A stretch of 64,000 nucleotides of DNA from Pseudoalteromonas piscicida. GTDB taxonomy: Bacteria; Pseudomonadota; Gammaproteobacteria; Enterobacterales; Alteromonadaceae. Where the stretch lies: contig NZ_NKHF01000007.1 of assembly GCF_002744175.1 (NCBI RefSeq), forward strand, positions 1 through 64,000, in the 5' to 3' direction. The position numbers and the translations under genes were made by a program. Below the pieces are notes generated by a model. That model was not told the origin of the DNA. It searched no databases and saw nothing but the letters and a program-made list of their open reading frames with translations. Each line of letters starts with the position of its first letter. Positions within the stretch are counted from its first letter, which is position 1. This document shows, piece after piece, positions 38,501 through 48,300 of the stretch.

Positions 38501-39341
38501 AACGAACTGTGCCACCCTGATACTGTTTTTCTTTTTTTCTTGGATAGCTGGTGGGCAGCTCAAACGGTGTAAATGCCGCTAACTGCTCAGTCCAATAATC
38601 CAATTGTTGTTGATAAGCAGGGGATTGTCTTAATTGCTGCTCCCAGTGCACATAGTCCATATACTGTAATGCTGGGGTGTCAAGACACTCCTCCGTTAGC
38701 TCGTACAGCAGCGCGTTGATAAACACAGTCACGCTCCAACCATCACTGATAATATGATGCATGTTAACGAGTAACCAACGGCAAGCAGTATGAGAGTTGT
38801 TTACCAAAGCCGTTACTTGCAGTAGCGACTCATTGGCTAGATCAAATTGGTACTGCGCAGCTTGCTTAATCGACTCAGGAAGCTGATTAGGTAAGGTGTC
38901 TTCAGCCACTGTCATCACGGCTACTTTTATCGCCTCAGCTTGTTCAACCTGCTGAACTACCTTCCCTGAAACCGTAATAAATCGTGTTCTTAAAATGTCG
39001 TGCCTTGCTACCAAACGGCTCAACGCTTGCTCAATCGCTGAGACAGAAAATGGCTGCGATAATTTAACTAGCCCAGCCATATTGTAGGCCGCAGTGCCCC
39101 CTTCGTACTTATCAATAAACCACATTCTTTGCTGCGCAGCCGAAAGCGCACCAGATTGCTTTTGCTGTCCCTGAAGATAGGAGATAAGCGCAGCTTTATG
39201 CGCCTTTATCTTGTTAAGAATATCCTCAGGCACCTGTCCAAGCGGTGTTCTAAGTTTTAACTTATCCTGCTGTAAATAAACATAAATCTGTTGACGGTCA
39301 AGCTCATCTAACCACTGTTTAATCGCTAAGTTATCCATCAT
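29514..39341 (-). CDS. NRPS, three C-A-PCP modules (modules 2-4)
   Basis: A 3275-aa protein. A TubC-like docking region (1-58) is followed by three elongation modules: C (HHIISDG, 194), A (664), PCP (GGHS, 1055); C (HHIAADG, 1247), A (1730), PCP (2140); C (HHIASDG, 2334), A (2808), PCP (3219). There is no E, methyltransferase or TE domain. Specificity codes read by alignment to the PheA positions are DLTKVGHVGK, the Asp code, and then DATKVGEVGK twice, closest to Asn codes (DLTKxGEVGK). The last two A domains are alike beyond the code, suggesting a module duplication. The C terminus ends in the acidic peptide QSEEMFL, a probable docking tail for the next protein. The start ATG overlaps the preceding TAA by one base (TAATG). 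Confidence 0.93.
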   Translation of the reverse strand: MMDNLAIKQWLDELDRQQIYVYLQQDKLKLRTPLGQVPEDILNKIKAHKAALISYLQGQQKQSGALSAAQQRMWFIDKYEGGTAAYNMAGLVKLSQPFSVSAIEQALSRLVARHDILRTRFITVSGKVVQQVEQAEAIKVAVMTVAEDTLPNQLPESIKQAAQYQFDLANESLLQVTALVNNSHTACRWLLVNMHHIISDGWSVTVFINALLYELTEECLDTPALQYMDYVHWEQQLRQSPAYQQQLDYWTEQLAAFTPFELPTSYPRKKEKQYQGGTVRCAFNTEQIQQLDEACQRDGVTHFTALLGVFYILLYRYSEQADITLGVPVANRQQSEFEAMLGCFINTLPLRIQLNGHHSMSEAIKALQYKVLQGLGNQNAAVEDIIEALELPKSAAHSALFQVLFNYNGVASNKVSVNNQLAAELIALDNGTAKFDLTLSVDDTDEYLVCDFVYATGLYDRMLIQQFADDYLALVGCYCAKETLPIDDLVLKSTNVPAKAADINDNISQPMLVPQAIREIAQTQGEAIAVVVPSTNVEASRTLTYQQLYAQSVQIANNLHAATSIIALITTGNVSDIVTMLGVMQSGRAYLPIDGNMPAARALQMLAQAECNTVVVSVETPLCQTLREADIQVLDYTELSQNNGAPQQVFSSSDDERAYVMFTSGSTGTPKGVEISHGALSHYCSSIAARLSYNQSTRAGVVTGLATDLCLTAVYPVLIHGGTVVLTLADQAPEPAEIAAKLVAEQVNLIKLTPSFAAVLLPQFTEQKPAISQWVLGGEALGEQLVDSIRTLTPSARIFNHYGPTEACVGVVCHEVTDSKLTGHSYPIGTPLAHVITCVLNKQGKPTPAGMPGELYIGGASLAKGYINAPSETAAQFISVLQNSGQRTRFYRSGDSVRLNASGQLEFLGRIDKQAKIRGFRVDLNEIEAALLALDEVSQAAVVVRKLGKQDALVAFVVSVDNNLCAATNLREVIRQGLKRRLPEPMIPSWIELCQHLPTLSNGKIDRQQLQSLALTSQSQSSEVASALQRQLITLYQTLTGAPEVGLHDSFFSIGGHSLLAMQLLNELRALLSVEVSLKQLFANPSVFELSEMLANAQSQSSLPSLQPAPSQPSYPLSFAQRRLWFVDQLQGHSNQYNLQGIFQLQGKLNTEALEQAFIAVIKQHPVLAFNYHQNEQGEPLQSINLDARFNLIKHDWTDKSAEQQAHALEQTIAEDYATSFDLSRDLMLRASLYQQEAMQATLVITLHHIAADGWSIACLSDALGQAYKAALSGETLPLQEVHYVDYVMWQQQLEQGALWQQELDYWRMQLQGLPKVHELPLDYHREAKTSLRGALVIEPIPAALVSALRAYQTRSGQTLFVLLQTLFSLWLSRFSQQRDVVVGTPVSGRHLKAFENMIGNFINTLVLRSKWSENTSFTQALQQTQGLLNDALQHQHIPFDVLVDELDIERSSAQHPLHQIVFRVNNQVNENLTLAQLEVTACQSKVRGAKLDLEVAVIDEGDVLTVEWLYDSNLWQEASVVSFHQQFCCVLSQCLAEPNTPLSALSLWPEEQQLALLKQQQSVAVEVTEQQPWVTQFSQVALQTPLQTAVRMGEFTCSYLTLEKCANQLANSLLEMAFPEQSRIAILLPSSSYMVAAVLAILKARHTYVPIHHDTPTDTLAYIMNDADIVLTLALSEDAERLIEAGSDFLLLDDLFEAEGNFAFYDTSLLLDEDAAAFNEAELAYVIYTSGSTGQPKGVPISHGNLNNYLRFACQRYLPQSGGITKAVLSTPLAFDATVTALVPILMRGGELELVPTDAELLPALQAQIFAANEAKLFKLTPAHLRAVFALSDAQTRSDIAHRFVVGGEGLSAALVDKLMDKLPNALWINEYGPTEATVGCSIYAVSRESRHLLAGHEEVPIGHAIDNMTLAVVDEFGELALPNMPGELWLAGDGVCEGYINLASVTQTRFVEQAMPASGTLSMRWYRSGDKAKWQANARGEADYLCYLGRLDEQVKLRGYRISLVAIAHQIDALAQVKSCAVSVDEAQESLVAHVVLNGEAKLTLVQLRQALSQSLPSYMLPAALDIVADIPLTANGKVDKQALQLAYQAQAKSHEVAEVIDGSKLTDIQRYLLELYRELLPSQVQSINDSFFDLGGHSLLAIKVISRVRSEQRRNITLPQLFDAPSIAAFAEVITASSMIAHSNTIEPVSRAQALPLSFAQQRLWLIDQLHEQSVQYHMPASYWCEGALDIDALTQALSAIVARHEVLRTVIVPANGEHGAVQQVRDQVACPVELVDLSGLNNAEQQQRWQTLQQQSLSKPFDLCQDTMLRVICVQFSHNQFGLLFNMHHIASDGWSMALLAKEFVAFYRHFSEAPAYPLPEQYAKPLAVQYADFAYWQQQQQDSYQADLSYWQTQLQQCPVVHELPLDFERPHVQSLDGECIRHTLTTSQVEAIKAHCQAQGVTLYMWLQSAFSLLMLRLSQTQDIVIGSPIAGREVKELEGLLGCFVNTLAIRARKVGSPSFNDWLSEQKQVILAAFAHQNLPFEQLVDAINPSRSLAHSPVLQILFALQNNEQSDFELPHLKIEQQLDLKPAMKFDLEVNAQESGSEIAVQWNYAKALFKHTSVQAMVDAFETLIDAALTSPEQSVNILPLVETKALSELAPVTQTPPQSPWFISDKIQHFAQHQANHNAVRDMAGKRLSFGELESQSNQLARYLVEQGVTAKSQVAISLAPSCEQVVALLAVLKVGAVYVPLDPNAPSQRQQYIVRDSKATCIITTSALLPNSAEFSCRLVLIDTEQSWQKSPIEALAPLSDIDAPAYMIYTSGTTGQPKGVVVSHRNLHLYLEHVSHSYLQGDIHESVVSTPLAFDATVTSLWGSLVNGLSVVLLSDGEQLITELSACLACDEALLFKLTPAHLQGVLARLQPSNAAHQIVVGGEALSSSVVAQVGALLPQAYFYNEYGPTEATVGCCVYRCNGQDAVSLAQQSQRFVPIGSAIQGTHLVVLDQHQQPVPMGMPGELYIAGDNVAQAYFGLPELSASKFVSLSLNNDSQRYYQTGDQVRWLLDEQGNPSVLQFIGRRDNQVKLRGYRIELEEIAAQLEQLDAVQQAHVLLNDSKDNLLGCVVLTTPSHSDAIYELEQTLHTQILASLAEVLPSYMLPYKLYALSTMPLTNNGKVDAGALAQLVQSQQAQVLTAPLAPMTELQTLLAEIFTQVLNTQVRDINSNFFELGGHSLSASQAVALIEQALEVPITLKVLFERPSVSALATWCEIHRAAKAADENGQSEEMFL

Positions 39342-42300
39342 TATAAGTCCATCTCCGTCATAGATTTATCACTTAGAGCAGCACTCAAATCTCGATCGCT
39401 CACAATGTCACTGACTTTCTCTACAGCTGGAGTTTGTGTCTCCACCGCGATGGCATCATGGGCTTGTTTTAGCGCTTCAATACACTCGGCAAGCTCTGCA
39501 ATACTGGCATGTTCAAAAATGTCGCCAATGGTCAATCTAATATTGAAAGCTCGGTTGAGTCTCGATACCAGTTGCATACCAATCACAGAGTTGCCACCAC
39601 TATCCACAAAGCGTGCTGTGACGCCCAGCTGCTCAACAGGGAGTAGCGCTAGATAATGTTGATGCAGCTGCTTTTCAGTTTCAGTGCGGGGAGCCAATGT
39701 GCATATTTCGGATACTTGCTCAGTAGCAGGCTTTGGTAGTGCTTTTCGGTCGCGCTTACCATTTGGCGTCATCGGCCATTGACTCAACCAGACAAAATGC
39801 TCTGGCACCATGTAACTTGGTAACCATTCTCCGAGCGCTTGACGCAGACGAGGTGAGGACCACTCAGCAGATAAGTCGCCGTCATCAACCACATAACCAC
39901 ACAGACACCGACCGGTTTCTAGTGTTTGGACGCATACATCGACCTCACTACTGTTGAGTATGCGCCCCAAGTGATAACTAATATCGCCAAGTTCTATACG
40001 GTGACCATGGAGCTTAATTTGATTATCTAAGCGTCCTTTTACTTCAAAGCGGCCATCGGCTAAACGCCTCGCTTTGTCCCCCGTTTTGTATAAACGGCGG
40101 CTAATGGAAGCTGTAAATTGATGATTAATAAAGCGCTGCTGGGTTAGCTCAGCTTGATGTAAATATCCCATAGCAACACCACTGCCACCAATGTATAACT
40201 CGCCCCATACGCCATCGGGTAAAGGCAATCCTTCTCCACGGCATTCGGTTGGGAGCACAAATAAGCTGGTATTTTGTATCCCTTTACCAATGGTGACCTC
40301 TGCGGCATTGTCGATATGCGCCACCGCCGACCAAATCGTGGTTTCGGTTGGTCCATATAAGTTATAAAGCGCTTTGCTGTTGCTGAGTAGCTGCTCGGCC
40401 AGTGCCTGAGGTAAAGGCTCCCCGCCACTCCATACTTTTACGCCAGAGGTACATGTTGGCGCTGCATTTAACACGAGTTGCCACAGCGTTGGTGTTGCCT
40501 GCATCACGGTGATCTGTTGCTGCTCAATAAGCGCGCCAAGCACGGCAGGATCGCTAACACTTTCATCGCTTGCCAGCACCACAGTTCCGCCAACCAGCAA
40601 TGGCCCAAACAACTCTAGCAAGGCAATATCAAACGCTACTGTGGTGATGGCCAGTAAACGGTCATCTGCCACCAGCCCTGGTTCACGACACATAGATGCA
40701 AGCAGATTAGCAAATGCCCCATGACTGACTTCAACGCCTTTGGGTTGGCCCGTTGAGCCAGAGGTATAAATCACGTAAGCACGCTGCTGAGCTTGAATTA
40801 GTAAGCTTGGGCTGCGAGTCGAACTTTTGGCAATTTCTTCTGCATCGCTATCCATACAGACTCGCTTTAAACCACCATGATTGAATAACGCAGACTCCGT
40901 ACTGGTAGCATCACACAGCACAACTCTTACTTTGGCATCCTCCAAGATATGCGCGATGCGCTCATCGGGGAACGTTAAATCAAGCGGTAAAAATGCCGCC
41001 CCCACTTTCATCACTGCCATGAGTGCAATCAGCAGCTCAGCTCGGCGTGGTAATGCCACCGCCACGATGCTATTGGGCGTTACCTGCTGCTTCATCAAGT
41101 AGTGAGCGAGCTGGTTAACACGCGCATCTAGCGTCTCATAACTGAGGCTCACGTCGTCGGCTACCAGCGCCACATGCCCGCTGCAGCGCGACACATTGTG
41201 TTGCCAAGTTTCAATAAAACTCGCTGTTACCTTGACCGATTGCTCTTGTTTTAGTGGTAACTCAACTAACCGGTGGACATCATCATTGGTTTGCACCAGC
41301 TCATTTTGAGCCCCTATCGGTGTATTACTCTGAACCTGCGATAGCAAGTGCACAAACTTAGTCACGTACTGGGTCATCAACTCACTATCAAATTGCGCAG
41401 TTTGATACTCCAACAACAAAGACCACTGACCCTCAACACAAGTCATGTTCGTCGTGAGTTCAAATTGACCAAATTTCGCTACACTTGGCTGCACTTCGAC
41501 TTCTAGCCCATTAAAGTTCGGTAAAGTGGTTACTTTATCTAGATTAAACAAAGTGCTAGGTAGAATAAGTTGGTCATCGGCAAGGCTTGAGTATGGGTGG
41601 GTTTGATGCTCAAAAGCGTCAAGTATTATGTTTTGCACTCGCTGTACCAGCTCACCGATAGTGCTAAGGCCAGTCATATCCACCACAATGGGCAAGATAT
41701 TGGTGCAATAGCCCAGTAACGCTTGGTCGAGTAACTCAGGCTCAAACTGCGCCGCTAGTCGTTGTCTATCTGATACCGGCACACCGACACTTATCACCGT
41801 TTGGCCGCTTAACTTGTGTAGCCACAAGCAATAGATAGCAAGCATGGTTGCAAATTGCCCACACCGCAAAGATTGAGCGAGGGTTTCGCTATTTCGGATG
41901 GCGTTCGATGATATAGGCAGTGTGAGCTGATTGACTTGGTATGAAGCAGCGCTCACAGTAGTCGACTTTGGTAGCTCAAGCGATGTCGAATTGGTTAAAC
42001 TTTGATGCCAAAAAGCATGATTTCTTTCTGCTTCTGGTGACTGCGAATATGCCTGCAAACTATCAATGTAGTGACTAAAGGAAACAGCTCGGCTTGCCAC
42101 TTCATTTTGTTTTGCATCTTGATTATAGCGCTCAGCGATTGCAGCCAATACCATTTGTAGTGAAAGTCCATCGCAGATCACATGATGAGCCACAACACTT
42201 AGATAGTGCTGTGCTTTGCCATCACTCAATAACGTCACTCTACAAAGCGCATCCTTCGCAAAGTCAAATGGTTGATAACGCAGCGCGGATAACCGCGTTT

Positions 42301-45300
42301 GCAATGTTACTTGGTCGTCCTCACTCCATGGCTCAACATGCAACTCGGCTTTTTCCACTCGGCAATATTGCATTAAGCGGTCACTATCGACACCAAAACG
42401 CAAGATTGGGAAGTCACGGAAAACCGCGCTAACGGCTTGTTTCAGCCGCGTTAAATCGAGCTTACCTGAGAGCTTTAATATCGCTTGTAATTGATATGCA
42501 CTCGCCCCTTCGCTAGAGGTCAACGCCATCGCTAACAGCTGCTGCTGGCTATGACTAAGAGGGAAAGCGACATCGTCATCGCGTTGATTGGTTTCACCAA
42601 AATAACCCGCACGTTTTAAGCTAAGTACACTGGCTTCAACTGCATTTATCACCGCTGCAATGTCTTCATCTGTATGGGCGGCGCTGAAAAAGCAGTTTCG
42701 TCCTTCCCAGATAAACACACCGCGATCTAGCATCTCATAAAAAAATACATCAAGATTTTGCGAAAAGCGAAAGCGGAATAATGAGGCAAACGCTTCTATT
42801 CGAATAGGCACGTCATGGGTTTCAAAAAACGCATTGAGATGTGCTTTAAATGCCGCGGTTTTGTCGTTGATCCCCTGTTGTAACGCCGGACCTTGCGACT
42901 TAATAGCTTGCAACACCGCTTTGGCACTTGCCATGGTCATAGGGTGTTTGCAGAAAGTCCCGGCAAAGAAGGTGGTATCGGTCAGAGGGTAGGAGTCATC
43001 TCCGTATTGCCAATTGCCGCCGTCAATGGCATCGAGGTAGGTAGCGGCCCCCGCGACAACACCGATAGGCATGCCACCACCGACAATTTTGCCATAGGTT
43101 GCCATATCGGCCTTAACGCCGAGTAATCCTTGAACGCCACCTGGATGTGCTCTAAAGCCAGTGATCATTTCGTCAAAAATAAGGGCTATACCATGTGCTT
43201 CAGTGAGCGTACGTAGTTTACGTAAAAACGCCCAAGGCTGATTTTCAGGGTGACGGCTTTGCACCGGCTCAACAATCACCGCGGCAATATGTTGCGCCTC
43301 TCGGGTAATAACCTCTAGAGCTTCATCATCACCATAAGGTAAAACAAGATTATCGGCGATTGCGCCATAACGCACTCCAGCACACATAGCCTCTACGCCT
43401 TGCTCTGGCGACTCAGTTGCTAAAGTACCATCATAGTGACCATGGTACGCACCTGAGAACTGAACAATTTTATCGCGCTTGGTCACCGTTCTTGCCAAGC
43501 GGAGCGCCGTCATTACCGCCTCTGTACCTGAGTTGCAAAACGATGCTCTCTCAAGTCCAGTCAGCTCACAGATAAGTGCGGCGACCTCGGGCGCATCAGG
43601 ACTTGCAAGCCCCAGTTGCATACCCGCCTCAAGCTGTTGTGCCAGCGCAGCTTTGATAAAGTCAGGGTTGTGACCAAATAAGTTAGTACCAAAATCCATG
43701 GTGATATCAATATAGCGATTATCATCGATATCCCAGATATATGCGCCCTCACAACGCTTAGAAAACACCGGATAAAGTAGCTCTTTGCTCGATAGTCTAA
43801 AACCCGCCGATGCTCGGCAATCCGCAAGGCATGCACGATATTCGCTCACCAGCGCTTTTGAACTATGCGTTTTCGCAATGTAAGCATCACTCAATGCGGC
43901 AAGGTGTTGACGCATGGCTGGGCTGCTATTGGCACGCTGCACTTGCTTTTGCTGTGCGCCCGGTAATACTGCTTGAGCTCTGCTCGGATGAGACATTGAT
44001 ACATCTTTTTTAGCTATAACAGAGGTAGTGCTGTTTGCAACTTTCTCGCCCTGTATGTGTCGTAACTGCTGACCCACCACCGCTTCTAACGCAGCTCTTG
44101 CTTCAGCGTTGGTCACCCCACTTGCCGCCTGTAGTTGCGCCTGATAGATAGCGACAAGCGTGTGGTTGTCAGCCTCTACTGCACTACCTTTTGGCGTATC
44201 AGTCGTTACCGATACAGGTGATGGCAAACTGCCAGCTTGTTGTGAACCTTGCGGCGCTTTGAGATAGTCACTATGGCTTTGAATATAGGCCACTAACTTA
44301 TCGACATCACTGAGTTCTTGATAAAATTGACGAACACTAAACTCTAAACCGAATTCCCGCTCGTACACTCTAACGGCCTGCATGATCATCAACGAATCAA
44401 CCCCCATTTCTAACAACGGGAGGTTGGTTTGGATGGCATCAGCGGGCATCGACAATAGCCCCGCTAGGGTATTCAACACAAAGCTGCGAATTTGTGCATC
44501 ACGGTCACTTACATCTACCACTGCCTGTGCTTCGGGCTGTAATTGTTCAGTCCCAAAAATCCAGTATGAGCTGCAATCAAATGGATATTGCGGCAAACTC
44601 GCTCTAACGCTCGGGCGATTGCCATACACCTGTTGCCATTCGAGCGGCCCGCCTAAATCGAGGTATGTGCCCAAACACTCGGCGAACCTCTTGCTGTCAT
44701 CGCCTTTGGGGTGCAATACATGGGCATAATTAAGCGCTTTGTTATTGCTGTTTTCTTGTAGTAAGCCACTCAAAATAGGTTTGGGACCAAGCTCAATCGC
44801 TAAGCCATGCTCAAGTGATTCAAGCGCGGTTACACAGTCAACAAAGCGAACCGGCGCCATAATTTGCTCAACCCAATACTCAGCTGTTGCAATGCGTGTA
44901 GTCTCCACTTGCCCCGTCATGGATGAAACAAAAGGCAGTCGAGGCTGTTGGAATCTAACCTGTTCAGCGACTTTCCTAAAGGCGTCTAGCATGGGGTTCA
45001 TCAGTGGAGAGTGGAAAGCGTTTGCCGTATACAGCGCTTTTACTTTAATTTGCTGTGCTGCAAGTACGTCACTGAGGGCAGAGATTGCTTCATCAGCACC
45101 GGAGAATACCACCCCTGCCTCACCATGGAAGGCTGAGATCACCACTTGCCCTTGATACTCGCTCAAGCAATTCTGTGCGGTTATTTCATCACACCTTGCG
45201 GCGATCATGCTGCCTTTTATCGGTAATTCATGCATTAGCTGACCACGCGCAGCAATCAACTCAACGCCATCACGAAGCGAAAACACACCCGCAATACAAG

Positions 45301-48300
45301 CCGCTGCATACTCACCAACGCTATGACTGAGCAGCTGAGATGGCTTTACCCCATAATGCATCAATAAGTTTGCCAAGCTGTATTCAACGGCAAACAAGCT
45401 CACTTGCGTCCAACGCGTTTGTGCGAGTAGTTCACTGTGCTTTTCGTCGAATAACACATCCAATAAGCGTGCTCCAAAGCGCTCGCCAACCAGACTGTCA
45501 ATGTCATCTAAGTGACTGCGAAACACGGCATGGTGTTGATATAAAGAGTGAGCCATCAAGGGGTATTGCGAACCTTGTCCAGTGAACAAAAACGCAACTT
45601 CTGGAGTAGCATTTGCCGAGGACTGTTCAGCAATAATCGGAATATTAAGTTGCGAAATAAGTGCTTCTCTACTTACACCGCTAAACGTTTTATGCACACC
45701 TTTAAGCGCCACTTGCTCGGCATTTTGTGCGCAGAAGTGATCAAATGCTTGAGGAGTCAGACTCGATAATCGTTCACTATAGTGACCAGCAAGTTGTTGC
45801 AATGCAGCTTTCGATTTAGCAGCGAGAGGCAATAGATAAAGCGAAGGCGGTGTTACTTCAGCTTGTGTGCTGGGTTCGAGTGCTGGCGCTTGTGCGCAGA
45901 TCACATGTGCATTTGTACCACCAAAACCAAAAGAGCTTAATCCAGCGGCTCTTATTCCCCCCTGTTGTACGGGCCATGCCTGCATACTTTGCGGCACCAT
46001 AAATGGGAGTTTTTGCCATGGAATATGCGGGTTTAACACCTCACTATAACGCTGTGCAGGAATTTGCCCATGCTGTAAACACAGCAGCGTTTTGATAAGC
46101 CCAGCAATACCCGCACCAGATTCAAGGTGACCAATATTCGCTTTTACCGCACCGAGAATAACCGGATCATGACGACTATGGTGTTCTCCATACGTGCGGT
46201 TTAACCCGGTGATCTCGATAGGATCGCCAAGCTCCGTACCCGTGCCGTGAGTTTCCACATAGTGGATATCTCCCGCGTGCATCTTGGCATTACCAAGTGC
46301 GGCATTGATCACAGCCTGCTGGGCGGCACTATTTGGCGCAGTAATGCCATTGCTGCGGCCGTCTTGATTAATTGCACTGCCTTTGAGTACACCAACAATC
46401 GGGTCGTTGTCTGCCATGGCTTGTTGTAGCGGCTTTAGCATCACCACTCCAACGCCTTCACTTCGCACATAGCCATCCGCTGCCTGTGAAAAGGTTTTGC
46501 AATGACCATCTGCTGCTAACATCTGTGCATTTTCACAGGCCTTAGTCACATCATCGCTCAGAATAAGGTTAACGCCCGCCACCAACGCCGCATGCGTTTC
46601 TCCATTTCTTAGTGCTTGAATTGCATGATGAAGCGCCACCAGCGATGACGAGCATGCCGTATCAATCGCCACACTCGGGCCGGTAAAGTTAAAGCTATAA
46701 GAAATGCGGTTTGCTGCGATACTCAGCGCCGTGCCCGTGCCTAAATACGCGGTACTTTTTTGCTGTTGTTGCGACAACAAAAAGTAGTCATTTTGCGATA
46801 TACCAACATACACACCAATATCGCTACCTGCGAGCGTGGCGGGTTGGTAACCGGCATGTTGTATGGCGTGATAAGTCGTTTGGAGCAGTAATCTATGTTG
46901 CGGGTCGATATGCTTGGCCTCAAGTGGTGAGATGCCGAATAATGCAGCGTCAAACTCATCGACCTTCTCTAAATAGCCACCGAGTCGGTCGGCTTCAAGA
47001 TTCGGGCAAAGCTGCTGGCGCTTAGGATCTGGCGTGGTGATCCCATCCCCCTGCTGACATAACAGCTGCCAGAATGCATCGAGTCCATTTGCTGAAGGAT
47101 AACGACAGGCCATGCCAATCACGGCAACATCTGTATCTGCAATATGTGCAGTTCGGCGAGAGGCTTGCGCCTTATTCGCTTGCTCAGTGGCGCCTTTCGA
47201 CTCGTTAAGCTCTGTCTGTCCTAGGGCTTGAGTAAGCGTACTAAACTGACTTAAATACTGGGCTAGTTCGCGAATTGAGGGATATTCATAAAGTACCGTA
47301 GGCTCAAGATCTAGCTCGTGTACTTCCATTAATTCCCCTGAGATCCGCACCGCTTTCATCGAATCCACACCTAATGCCAAAAATGGGGCATCGATATCCA
47401 AGCTACGCGCGGGCTTATCTATTTCTTGTGCGACTAAATCTTGTAATAACCGTTGAATTTGCTGCAGTAACGATGAGGATGATGGCGCCTCAGCTTGCTG
47501 TGGCACAGTAGCTTCTCGCACACGCGCTATTACTTCAAAATTATCGGCTAAATAACTGCGCTTATTCTCTTGGCGCTGAATTTTACCGCTCGAGGTTTTA
47601 TGAATGCGACCAGGCTTTATCAATACGATGTCATAAGGCGTAATGCCGTGGTGCTCAACGATCGAAGCGGTGATCTGCTGCAATACCTGCTCGGCATTTA
47701 ACTTTCTTAGTGCAGTACGCTTTACTTGTTGTACTATCACCAAACGTTCTTCATCGCCATTAGCAGCGACCGAAAACGCTGCGCCGCCATTTTGTTCTAA
47801 GCTATCGCTTGCTTCTGTAACGGTTAGCTCTATATCTTGCGGGTAGTAGTTTTTACCGCGGAAAATCAGTACGTCTTTGGCCCGTCCGGTAACGAATAAC
47901 TCTCCACGCTGGATAAAGCCTAAATCGCCAGTACGCAGATAAGCCCGCTCGTCAGCACCTTTAATTCTGGCATGAAACGTCGCCTCGGTTGCCGCTTGGT
48001 TATTCCAATATCCCTTTGCTACACTTGGGCCAGTTACCCAAATTTCTCCGGTTTCACCATCATTGCAGGCTTCAAAAGACTCTGGGTTAACAATCGCAAT
48101 GTTATGCTCGCCCCAACTCACGCCAGAAGATACGGCGTAATAAGGCTGCTGTTCATCAGCCACATCTAACGCATAAAACGCATCTACTGTATCTTCATCT
48201 ACGACTCGTTCGGCTTTACCCTGCTGTAGCTTGGTCGCATCAATACGTAATATCGTTGGTTTTTCTAGAAGACGTCCACCGGTTGCAAATAAAGTGGTTT

